From Halocaridina rubra (lineage: Eukaryota > Arthropoda > Malacostraca > Decapoda > Atyidae): a DNA stretch of 22,500 nucleotides. Within the stretch, counting starts at the first letter, position 1. Each line of letters starts with the position of its first letter. The position numbers and the translations under genes are program-made. Below the pieces are notes generated by a model, which searched no databases, was not told where the DNA came from, and saw nothing but the letters and a program-made list of their open reading frames with translations. The stretch is taken from the NCBI GenBank assembly GCA_037179515.1, contig JAXCGZ010009440.1, positions 67,501-90,000 on the forward strand. The letters run 5' to 3'. This document shows positions 14,301-22,500 of this stretch, piece after piece.

Positions 14301-14304
<4 letters not shown>
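12532..14304 (+). repeat. Tandem array of ~6.5 units, ~275-bp tRNA-like satellite, subfamily B
   Basis: TGGTAATGTGCTTATTTGAT and variants start near 12691, 12967, 13241, 13491, 13767 and 14041, with periods of 274-276 and one of 250. The order within the unit is the same as in subfamily A: GCATTCAGATAGAATGC, GTTAAGC, an A-box-like segment GGTGTAGTTGGTA, B box GGTTCGAGTCC, ATGATTCATGTTTTC. It differs by GAACAAAAAGG in place of GAACATAGTGG and by TTGATCCCTAATTAGATTG. The short unit near 13446 has lost the B box. The array stops at ATTCAT where the microsatellite starts. Confidence 0.9.
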
Positions 14305-14883
<579 letters not shown>

Positions 14884-15152
14884 CCTTGGATGTTTGCCCA
14901 TTTAATTGAGGGGTAACCGACATCAAAAAAAGAAAACAATAAGGGATTACTTTGCTCTATGGGCAATGACGACGGAGCTAGCGACCGTTCAGATGACACT
15001 GCTGGAGTGCCACAGCCAATCATCCCGGCTCTTCCACAACCTGTGTCGCTTCACAACTACCAACTCCCCTACTGCCCCTACCACAGGGCTACCTCTGTAA
15101 GATGCAACCCCGTGGTAACAGCAGATGCCCATCAGAGCTGCGTCACAAGCGC
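14884..15152 (-). other. RTE-like LINE 3' segment
   Basis: About 270 bp after the last readable codon, with no clear frame on the minus strand. Long plus-strand frames that cross it are antisense shadows. It ends near GGTTACCCCTC beside the compound microsatellite. Confidence 0.6.
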
Positions 15153-16139
15153 TCACCACTCATTCCTATTCGTAGCATGCTCACTTGCTTCCCTCACATC
15201 CATCCTCCTATCATTCAGGACTCTCCTTACTCCATCCATCCACCCAAACCTAGGCCTCCCTCTAGCATTTCTCCCATTATCTCTCGCATTCATCACCTTT
15301 TTCAGCAGTCTTTCTTCGTCCATCCTTTCCATATGGCCAAACCATTTCAGAACATTCATATCTACTCTGATTGCAATTTCTCTCCTCACACCCGTTCTTG
15401 CTCTCACCACTTTATTCCTAACCCTATCCAACCGAGATACACCAATCATACTCCTCCGGCATTTCATCTCTAACACATTTAGTTTCCGTCTGTCACTTAC
15501 TTTCATACCCCATAACTCTGATCCATACATCACAGTTGGCACAACCACTTTCTCATACAAAACTTTCTTAACATTCATTTCCAACCCTCTATTCTTCATA
15601 ACTTCTTTCAACGCACCCAACACTTTACATCCTTCATTCACTCTGTGATACACTTCTGCTTCCACTCCACCATTTACAGCTATAACCGAGCCTAAATACT
15701 TAAACTGATCAACTTCCTCAAGTGTCTCTCCATTCAACATAACATTCAATCCGTCACCATCCTCATTCCTTGTACACCTCATAACCTTACTCTTTACTAC
15801 ATTCACTCGCAACTTCCTTCTCTCACACACTATTCCAAATTCTGACACTAACTGACACAGCTTCTCCTCTGAAACTGCCACCACCACAGTATCATGTGCA
15901 AACAGCAACTCATTCAGCTGCCACTCATTATCATCCCCATCTACCATTCTCAAACCTCGACCACGCACTCGCTCATTCACCTCTCTTACGACTCCATCAA
16001 TATACAAACTAAACAGCCATGATGACATCACACATCCCTGTCCCAGTCCCACACTCACTGGAAACCACTCACTCACTTCATTCCCTACCCTAACAAAAGC
16101 TATACTGCCCTCATACACACTCTTCACTACATGCAACAA
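15153..16139 (-). pseudogene. RTE-like reverse transcriptase, palm to C-terminus, FAHD
   Basis: Motif B is GLGQGCVMSSWLFSLYIDG (RTE style RQGCxxSP with changes). Motif C is LLFAHDTVVVA at 15891-15902, where FADD is expected, so a catalytic Asp is replaced by His. Then follow ERRKLRVNVVKSKVM (motif D), DQFKYLGSVI (motif E), LNVLEMKCRRSM, and the C-terminal VLKWFGHMERMDEERLLKK with GRPRFGWMDGVRRVLNDR. Length and order match the C-terminal two thirds of the polymerase. It is in the same frame as the 16161-16511 fragment, separated only by a TGA. The enzyme is inactive as read. Confidence 0.88.
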
Positions 16140-16160
16140 TTTACCATTAATTCCATATAA

Positions 16161-16511
16161 TCACAAAACATTCCACATTGCTTCTCTATCAACTCTATCA
16201 CACACTTTCTCCACATCTAAAAATGAAAAATACACATCCTTACCCTTTGCTAAATATTTCTCACATAACTGCCTAACTATAAAAATCTGATCTCTACAAC
16301 CTCTACCTCTCCTAAAACCACTCTGCACTTCCGCGATCACATTTTCTGTCATATCCCTAATCCTATTAACCAGTATCCTGCAATACACTTTTCCTACCAC
16401 ACTCAATAAACTTATACCCCTAAAGTTACTGCATTCATCCACATCTCCCTTACCTTTGTATAGGGGCAATATACAAGCAATCATCCATTCCACTGGCACC
16501 AATGACAACAT
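16161..16511 (-). pseudogene. RTE-like reverse transcriptase, fingers and motif A
   Basis: Reads PVEWMIACILPLYKGKGD, CSNFRGISLLSVVGKVYCRI, GFRRGRGCRDQIF and FLDVEKVCDRVDREAMW. These are the entry motifs and motif A of the reverse transcriptase, with the motif A Asp kept and the usual Tyr changed to Cys (CDRV for YDRV). It ends at a TGA (16161-16163) that is in frame with the rest of the palm, so this is a premature stop. Upstream another stop near 16520 separates it from KAGKAPGMDGV, the conserved start of the domain. Confidence 0.85.
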
Positions 16512-16678
16512 AAATCATATATTAAACACTCTCACTAACCATTCCAATGCAGTCACACCCCCTTCTTTCAATATCTCCGCTCTCACACCATCCATTCCAG
16601 GTGCTTTACCTGCTTTCGCTTCATCCAATGCCCTTTTCACCTCCTCTCTTGTAATATCTCTCTCATTTTCATCTCCCA

Positions 16679-17272
16679 TTACTGGCACTTGAACACCCCC
16701 ACTGCCACTATTGCTGCCTCTCTATGTTCCTCAACATTCAGCAAGCACTCAAAATATTCTGCCCATCTTTTCCTTGCATCATTCCCTCTTAACATCTGTC
16801 CATTCACATCTTTCATTGTCTCTTCCATCATCGATCCACCCTTCCTTACTCTCTTCACTTCTTTCCAAAACCTCTTTTTATTCTCCTCATATGACCTATT
16901 AAAATCCCGTCCCCACCAAACATTTGCCAACCTCTTCTCTTCCTCTACCTTCCGCTTGGCTTCCATATTCATCTCCGTATATCTTTCATCCTTCTCCCTA
17001 CTTTTACACTGCAGCCATTCCTCAAAAGCCCTCTTTTTCTCTTCCACCTTCATTTTCACATCTTCATTCCACCATTTGCTGCCCCTCCTCATGCCACCTC
17101 CAACAAACCTCTTTGCACACACATCTTTTCCCACAAAGCATTCTTTCACCAACCCCAATTCCTCCTTTAACTCCCCAACTTCTCTTAGATTCACCCTGTC
17201 ATATGCCACTTTCAACGTGCCCTGATATTCTTGTCCTTTCTCTGGCTTTTTCAACTCTTCTACCTTCACCAT
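16679..17272 (-). pseudogene. RTE-like LINE connector between endonuclease and reverse transcriptase
   Basis: This is a strongly charged segment (Lys, Glu and Arg with regular Trp): GSKWWNEDVKMKVEEKKRAF, then WWGRDFNRSYEENKKRFWKE and ARKRWAEYFECLLN. The last is typical of the linker before LINE reverse transcriptases. The frame is shifted relative to the endonuclease, probably in the A and G runs near 17285-17310. It ends early at 16679; in another frame the sequence carries on with MGDENERDITREEVKRAL. Confidence 0.8.
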
Positions 17273-17334
17273 TTCCCTTCTACATCCCCCCCTCTATTAC
17301 CCCATTTTTTTTCTACTACCACTTTTGCTTCAAC

Positions 17335-18042
17335 CTAAAAATGATCAGACATCCCAGCAGCCACACTCCTAAATGCAAGCACATCTTTCACTCTACCAAT
17401 CATGCTCTTTGCTACCAACATATAATCCATCAATGTTCTTTCTTTCACTCTTCCATTTGCCACTGTCATCCATGTATACTTATTTATTAACTTCTTCCTG
17501 AAAAAACTATTACGTATAACCAACTCTTGCTCCACACACATATCTAACAGTCTCTCATCACTCTCATTCCAACCTGGTACCCCATACTTTCCTACAACAC
17601 CTTCTACCTCTCCATCACCCACTCTGGCATTCAAGTCACCCAACACAAGTACATAGTTCCTTCTACTCAGACCATCCACACATCTAGTTAACTAATTCCA
17701 GAATTCATCCCACTCTTCCTCACTTCTCTCAAATCCTGGCCCATATGCACTAACAAAAACCCAGCATTCCCTACCTATCCTAGCCCTCACCCACATCAGC
17801 CTAGATGACACTTCTTTCCATTCCATTACCTTATTAACCATCCAATCACTCAGCAATAATGCCATAAATTCTCTCGCTCTCCCCCTTTCAACTTCACACA
17901 ACCTACCTGTCACATCACCAAATGCTACTTCTCCTTTTCCTTTCATCTTCGTCTCACACAATGCCAATACATCCATCCTCCTCCTACCAAACATATATCC
18001 AATCTCATATCTTTTGCTCTCTATCGTACTACGACCACGCAA
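17335..18042 (-). pseudogene. RTE-like LINE endonuclease domain
   Basis: Apurinic-type endonuclease motifs in order: RRRMDVLALCETKMKG with the catalytic Glu, VFVSAYGPG, VLVLGDLNARVGD (Asp, Asn), NKYTWMT, LMDYMLV and GMSDHF (the Asp-His pair). One in-frame stop at 17692-17694, between FWN and LTRCVDG, splits the domain. Otherwise the frame is open, and the expected catalytic residues after the Glu motif are present. The first strand of the domain (the family's N-terminal NVR motif) is missing or changed before LRGRSTIE. It ends in a stop immediately after SDHF, at 17335. Confidence 0.87.
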
Positions 18043-18044
18043 AT

Positions 18045-18170
18045 TTAGTCACCTCAAAAATAAAGTTTGGGGAGAAGTTATTCTCCCCTCTACTCCCCTT
18101 CCGTCTCACAGGAGGTTAATACAAAGGGGGGATTATTAGTCACCTCACCCCGTCCACTTTTAGTCGCCTC
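18045..18170 (-). promoter_or_regulatory. Three-copy 5' motif GAGGYGACTAA of the RTE-like LINE
   Basis: On the minus strand the motif occurs at 18160-18170 (GAGGCGACTAA), 18136-18147 and 18045-18056 (TGAGGTGACTAA), all just upstream of the endonuclease frame. Role unknown. They could be internal promoter repeats or remnants of a tandem 5' unit. Confidence 0.45.
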
Positions 18171-18223
18171 TTACGACACACACAGGGAATATGTTGAGGC
18201 TATTCTTTGATACTGTGCTGTGC

Positions 18224-18323
<100 letters not shown>

Positions 18324-18349
18324 TTATATAAATACATGCATACCTGTAT

Positions 18350-18427
<78 letters not shown>
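18350..18427. repeat. CA microsatellite
   Basis: A pure CA dinucleotide run of about 78 bp, separated from the preceding AT run by about 30 bp that contains ATACATGCATAC. Confidence 0.97.
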
Positions 18428-18429
<2 letters not shown>

Positions 18430-18433
<4 letters not shown>

Positions 18434-18821
18434 ATATTTTGTTTTTATTTTGTATATATATTGAGTTAAATGTAAAGTCTAATCTTGTGATAACATACCT
18501 TGGTTAGCAAGTGAGTTTATCAGTTAGGAAGAATATATAGCAGAAACAGGTGGGTGCCACCTCAGACACAGGTTCAAATTTTTCCTTCAGGTTTTACTTT
18601 TGTTTTGTTGCATTTTTTTTTCTTTTTCTTTTTATCCTTAAATTACCATGGTCAAGTTTTTAAGTTAAGATGTGTGTTACCAGAAAAGAGATAAACTGAG
18701 ACACTAAATAGCACTTATATGGAGATATAAAAATTCGGTGTGAAGCTTAATTAAAAGTTTTTCTCTTTTTTTTCCTCTTTCTCGTCTTCTTTCTATATTC
18801 TGTGAGAGGGAGAACATAAAA
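18430..18821 (+). other. 5' untranslated region of LINE-3 and flank
   Basis: There is no open frame. T-rich and pyrimidine-rich tracts lie at about 18610-18640 and 18755-18800. A perfect 6-bp hairpin AGGTGG-GTG-CCACCT is at 18548-18562. The sequence is not repeated elsewhere in the window. Where the flank ends and the element starts cannot be seen. Confidence 0.5.
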
Positions 18822-19691
18822 ATGACGCCATATCTGTCCCAAACCTCTCCCATCCATGGGTCGGTAGGAGGGGTAGCCATCAGGCGACTCAAACAGAAAA
18901 TCAAGAATATAGAGGAAATGGTTATAAGCCTTGATGATAAAATTCAGAATGTGGATGGAGAAATGAAAGAGAATGAAACACTCAGAGAGCAAATAAGATC
19001 TTTGGAGGAAGCAAATAAAGCACAAGGGCAGGAGAGAAAGGAACTAGAAAAAAGAATAAAAAAGCTGGAAGGGGAAAAGAGTCAACTAGAATCTAGACTT
19101 TCTAAACAAGAAGATAAAAACAAACAGCTTAATGACAACCTAAAGGAATTAGATGTTAGTTCACTGCTCTCTTCTGAGAGAGACGAGATTGCTGCTTGGA
19201 ATGTCCAGATTAAGGAAAACATTGAGCAGTTCAGAAAAGAGTTCCAGGAGCTGAATATGGAAAATGATGCCATGAAAACTTCCTTTGCTGATGCACTAAA
19301 GGGGAATGTGGCAGTAAAAGAGGCTGTAAAGGTGGTGGCACTGGAAAACATACAAACAGTTGACTATAAAGAGACAGTAATCGAAAAAATGAAAGACGTT
19401 GTGATGGAAAGGGCAAACCCACTCATCAGACAGGCACTTGATAAGGAGAAGACAGTGGTAATCTCAGGCATAAGCGAGTCCCAGGAACCAACATGGCAGG
19501 GGAGACTTGAAGAAAATAAAGCTAGGGTTGTAGACCTGATAAGAAAGCTTGGAGTAGTATGTGGTCCCGAGGATATTGTAAACATACACCAACTAGGTAA
19601 ATATTCGAGGGAAGAAAAGCCGAGACCAACAAAAGTAACCTTTGAGAGAGGGGAAACATGTAGGGAAATATTGTTGAAAAAAAAAGTCTAA
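18822..19691 (+). CDS. LINE-3 ORF1: coiled coil plus RNA-binding-like domain
   Basis: The start ATG sits in AAAATGACG, a good eukaryotic context. Residues about 20-150 are one long coiled coil (IKNIEEMVISLDDKIQ, LEKRIKKLEGEKSQLESRL). Residues about 155-200 contain FADALKGNVAVKEAVK and a helix-rich stretch. Residues about 205-289 read TVVISGISESQEPTWQGR, VDLIRKLGVVCGPEDIVNIH and KPRPTKVTFERGETCREILL, which resembles the RRM-like RNA-binding domain of LINE ORF1 proteins. ORF1 protein would form multimers through the coiled coil and coat the element RNA. The frame ends at KKKV-stop in an A9 run, but the family continuation is found in the -1 frame immediately after. Confidence 0.85.
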   Translation: MTPYLSQTSPIHGSVGGVAIRRLKQKIKNIEEMVISLDDKIQNVDGEMKENETLREQIRSLEEANKAQGQERKELEKRIKKLEGEKSQLESRLSKQEDKNKQLNDNLKELDVSSLLSSERDEIAAWNVQIKENIEQFRKEFQELNMENDAMKTSFADALKGNVAVKEAVKVVALENIQTVDYKETVIEKMKDVVMERANPLIRQALDKEKTVVISGISESQEPTWQGRLEENKARVVDLIRKLGVVCGPEDIVNIHQLGKYSREEKPRPTKVTFERGETCREILLKKKV

Positions 19692-19900
19692 CAGACCTTC
19701 AAGAATTCAAAGAAGTGTTCATTAGACAATACAGAACACAGGAAGAGATGGGAAAGATCAAAAACTTCTTGCAAGAGGCAAGAAGGTTAAATGATGAAAG
19801 AAATGAAGAAGAGAAGAAAAATTTTCATTACAGAGTTCTTCCAGACAAAGGGGAGATAAAGAAGATAATGACAGAAGATCAGGGGATGGGGCCTCATTAA
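19682..19900 (+). pseudogene. LINE-3 ORF1, C-terminal tail in the -1 frame
   Basis: Directly after the A9 run (19677-19685), reading one base back gives SLTDLQEFKEVFIRQYR, then KIKNFLQEARRLNDERNEE, KNFHYRVLPDKGEIKK and a stop at 19900. This fits as the natural tail of the ORF1 RNA-binding-like domain. The join needs either a one-base indel or a -1 slip on A AAA AAA. Its end overlaps the ORF2 frame. Confidence 0.75.
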
Positions 19901-22500
19901 GATTGTTATACACAAATGCTGATGGATTAGCTGGTAAGGCAGTAGAATTAAAAGATAGGATTCACAACAGTAAGGCAGATATAGTAGCAATTACAGAGAC
20001 TAAGTTGAGTGAGGACATAAACAGTGTCACAGTTTTTCCTAAGGGTTTCAGAATACTAAGGGTTGAAAGATCTGAGAGGACTGGTGGAGGGATAGCACTG
20101 CTCATAAGTGAAAGGATTCAAGTCGAATAAATAAACTTGGCTATAGAAAGTGAGTTCAAGGAATTTCTTGTTGCTCGCATAAATACTGGGTCAGAGAGCA
20201 TTATAATAACTGTTGTATACAACCCACCAAGGAACCAAAATAGGCTTGAAGTTTATGAGGAAAGTCATATAGGTACTATTGAAGTCATAAACTCAGTTGT
20301 TAACATGGCACGGGAAAAAAAATGTAGGATTTTGATTATGGGAGACTTTAATCATAAAGAGATAGATTGGATAAATCTTGACCCACACAGTGGTGAGGAC
20401 TCATTCGGGGCAAGATTCCTAGATTGCGTACAAGGGAATTTCCTACACCAACATGTAATGGAACCAACAAGGGCCAGAGGTGGGGATGAGCCATCACTAC
20501 TTGATCTAGTGTTCACAGATAATGTGTTGGATATTGAAAAAATTGAGTATGAACCACCAATTGGAAAGAGTGACCACTGTGTGTTGTTGATGGAGTATAT
20601 CATTGAAGATATTCTTCCTGAGAGTAGAGGCACTGAGGACATGAGGAGGAACTATCCGAAAGGAGATTACATCAAAATGAATGAGCTTTTTGCAGTTATT
20701 GACTGGAGAACCTTATTTTACAACAAATCTGTACAAGAAATGTATGACATCTTTTGTGAGAAATATGGGAAGATAGTAGATTGCTGCATACCTGTCACCA
20801 AAGTAGGTGTAATTCATGCCAGAGAGAAATGGTTCGATAATGGGTGTAAAAGAGCTAAGGAGTGGAGAGACAAATGCTGGAAAAGGTATAGGAGGAGAAA
20901 AAACATAAATGCCTGGCAAACCTACAAAAGAGCAAGAAATGACTACCTAAGTAAAAGGAGAGAGGCAGAGAGAGATTATGAGAGGGACATCACCAGGAAG
21001 GCTAAGGAAAATCCCAAGCTTTTCTACAGCTTTATCAGAGGAAAACTGAAGGTAAAAGAACAGGTTTTAAGGCTAAAGAGAGCGGATGGAAGCATCACTG
21101 AGACGGATGAAGAGATCTGCAAAGAATTGAACAAGGAGTTTCAGTCAGTATTTACAGTAGAAAATACCCCACCCCCTCAGATTGCAGTGATAGAAGCTCA
21201 AGGGCCGGTATTAGAGAACATCAACCTTACAGCCACAGAGCTGATGGATTTAGATGTTCATAAAGCTACAGGTCCCGATGACATATCCCTTCATGTGCTT
21301 AAAAAATGCGCAAACACAATATCAGTGGCACTAAGTATCATATTTAAGGAGTCACTGGAGTCGGGGGAGATTCCAAGATGCTGGAAACAAGCAAATGTGA
21401 TACCTATCTTCAAAAAGGGAAGGAGGGATACGGCTCTGAACAATAGACCAGTTTCCTTGACCAGCATAGTTTGCAAAGTTATGAAGAAACTACTAAGGAA
21501 ACATATCTCTCTTCACTTGGAATCCTTCAACTTTTTGTCAGTGAGGCAACATGGCTTCAGAGAAGGTAGATCAACAGTAACAAACTTATTAGAATTTTAT
21601 GATGAGGTAAGCCAAATCTTACAGGAAAGAGAGGGCTGGGCAGATTGCATATTCCTAGACTTCCAGAAAGCGTTTGACACTGTTCCACATGGGAGACTTA
21701 TTAGGAAGCTGCAATCAATGGCTAGAATAGGTGGAAATGTTTTGGAATGGATAAAAATTTACTTAGAAGGAAGGGAACAGAGGGTTAGAGTAAGACACTC
21801 AGTGTCTGAATGGAGAAGAGTTAGTAGTGGAGTTCCACAGGGTTCAGTTTTAGGGCCAATTTTGTTCCTTGTATATGTAAATGACCTACCAGAGTCTGTA
21901 AATTCATTCATGAATATGTTTGCAGATGATGCAAAGATTGTGAAGAAAGTAAAAAACGAGAACAATGGTAGAGAACTTCAGGAGGATCTAAATAATCTGC
22001 ATGAGTGGTCAGAAAAGTGGCTAATGAAATTCAATACTTCAAAATGTAAGGTAATGAGAATGGGTACAAGTGCAAGAAGGCCCAAGCTTGACTACTCGGT
22101 GGCTGGAGTACAACTTCAAGAGACAGAAAATGAGAGAGATCTAGGAGTAAACATACTGGCAGATTTGTCTCCAGAAATACATATAAATGGCATAGTAAGG
22201 GCAGCATATGCATTCTTATCAAATGTAAGGGTAGCCTCCAGGCACATGGACAAGGAAATGTTCAGAAATATTTATGTAACCTATGTGAGGCCAAAACTCA
22301 AATATGCAGCCCCCTTTTGGAATCCGCACTTGAAAAAGCACATAGCTAAGCTTGATAAAGTTCAAAGACATGCCACGAAACTGGTGCCAGAAATACGCAA
22401 TCTCAGTTATGATGAGAGGCTGAGGGAATTAGACTTACCATCACTCGAAGCTAGAAGAGTGAGGGGGGATATGGTGACAGTCTTTAAATTCCTTCATGGT
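19868..22500 (+). pseudogene. LINE-3 ORF2: endonuclease and reverse transcriptase
   Basis: Endonuclease motifs: LLYTNADGL, ADIVAITETKL (Glu), RTGGGIALLI, VVYNPPRN, ILIMGDFNHKEIDW (20341-20352 GDFN), LLDLVFTD, GKSDHC (SDH 20569-20577). Reverse transcriptase: WKQANVIPIFKKG, HGFREGRSTVTNL, motif A FLDFQKAFDTVPHGRL (21652-21699), motif B SGVPQGSVLGPILF, motif C MFADDAKIV (FADD 21919-21930), motif D WLMKFNTSKCKVM, ERDLGVNI, then KLKYAAPFWNPHLKK and SYDERLRELDLPSLEARR. The only stop is TAA at 20128-20130, in frame; the 790 codons from 20131 to the window end are open. There is no ATG near the start. The frame overlaps ORF1's tail and may be reached by reinitiation or readthrough, or the start may have been lost. 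Confidence 0.88.

Larger units (their letters stand above)
14884..18190 (-). mobile_element. RTE-like LINE, inactive
   Basis: Minus-strand order: 5' segment with three copies of GAGGTGACTAA, endonuclease, a Lys/Glu-rich connector, reverse transcriptase and a C-terminal domain with VLKWFGHMERMDEERLLKK. No separate ORF1 is seen, as in RTE-group elements. Both flanks are microsatellites, so the exact ends are not certain. The clade (RTE or a close relative such as Proto2) is judged from motif style. Confidence 0.8.
18430..22500 (+). mobile_element. LINE-3: CR1/L2-type non-LTR retrotransposon, near intact, cut by the window end
   Basis: Plus-strand order: 5' untranslated region with pyrimidine-rich tracts, ORF1 with a long coiled coil and an RNA-binding-like domain, ORF2 with endonuclease and reverse transcriptase. 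The 5' boundary is not defined by the sequence and could lie anywhere between 18430 and about 18600. The 3' end lies beyond 22500. The clade is judged from motif style (FLDFQKAFDTVPH, VYVNDLP, WNPHLKKHIAKLDKVQ). Confidence 0.85.

Noticed and set aside
14959..15648. Long plus-strand frames rich in Ser, Pro and Thr over the RTE-like LINE (also 16689-17225 and 16924-17490)
   Set aside because: They are antisense shadows of the minus-strand endonuclease, connector and reverse transcriptase, which have conserved motifs.
18540..18600. Possible tRNA-like B box (GGTTCAAAT) and hairpin upstream of LINE-3
   Set aside because: Only a partial B-box match and no A box at the right spacing; the 6-bp hairpin alone is weak evidence.
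19082..19585. Minus-strand frames across LINE-3 ORF1 and ORF2
   Set aside because: They are antisense to frames with clear coiled-coil, endonuclease and reverse transcriptase motifs.

Overview
This window is repeat-dense, intron-rich-genome type eukaryotic DNA, most likely from an arthropod and plausibly a decapod crustacean. The evidence is long AT, CA and ACAT microsatellites, tRNA-derived SINEs, and three different LINE (non-LTR) retrotransposons, with no host gene. The crustacean assignment is inference. It rests on the style of the repeats and on my recollection that the 5' motif GTCGTAAGAGGCGACTAAA of the RTE-like element is common in decapod sequences.

Layout. 1-480: two units of a ~275-bp repeat on the minus strand. 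Each contains a tRNA-like module with A and B boxes. They meet a plus-strand partial copy, forming a near-perfect inverted repeat. 481-2096: microsatellites, one copy each of two SINE families (here called SINE-A and SINE-B), a unique stretch and a decayed repeat unit. 2097-6111: a tandem array of the ~275-bp unit (subfamily A), minus strand to ~5540 and then plus strand. 6112-6625: a 514-bp AT microsatellite between convergent repeat copies. 6626-7044 and 12532-14304: subfamily B of the same unit, interrupted by a ~5.5-kb minus-strand LINE (7045-12531, CR1/Jockey-type, called LINE-2). LINE-2 itself carries one SINE-A and one SINE-B. 14305-14883: compound AT/ACAT/GCAT microsatellite. 14884-18190: a decayed minus-strand RTE-like LINE. 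18227-18427: AT and CA microsatellites. 18430-22500: a plus-strand CR1/L2-type LINE (LINE-3), nearly open, running off the end of the window.

How the parts relate. Nesting gives a relative history: the ~275-bp tRNA-like satellite came first, LINE-2 inserted into it, and SINE-A and SINE-B then inserted into the LINE-2 endonuclease region. SINE-B has a perfect 16-bp target-site duplication. The 3' end of SINE-A resembles the 3' end of LINE-2 (23 of 30 positions), so a LINE of this kind is the likely mobiliser of SINE-A. LINE-2 and the RTE-like element have lost a catalytic aspartate in the reverse transcriptase and carry several stops and frameshifts. LINE-3 keeps its visible catalytic motifs and shows one stop codon plus one frame change in an A9 run. 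Four long AT microsatellite boundaries begin at the same motif (ATTCAT/ATGAATCAT) of the satellite unit.
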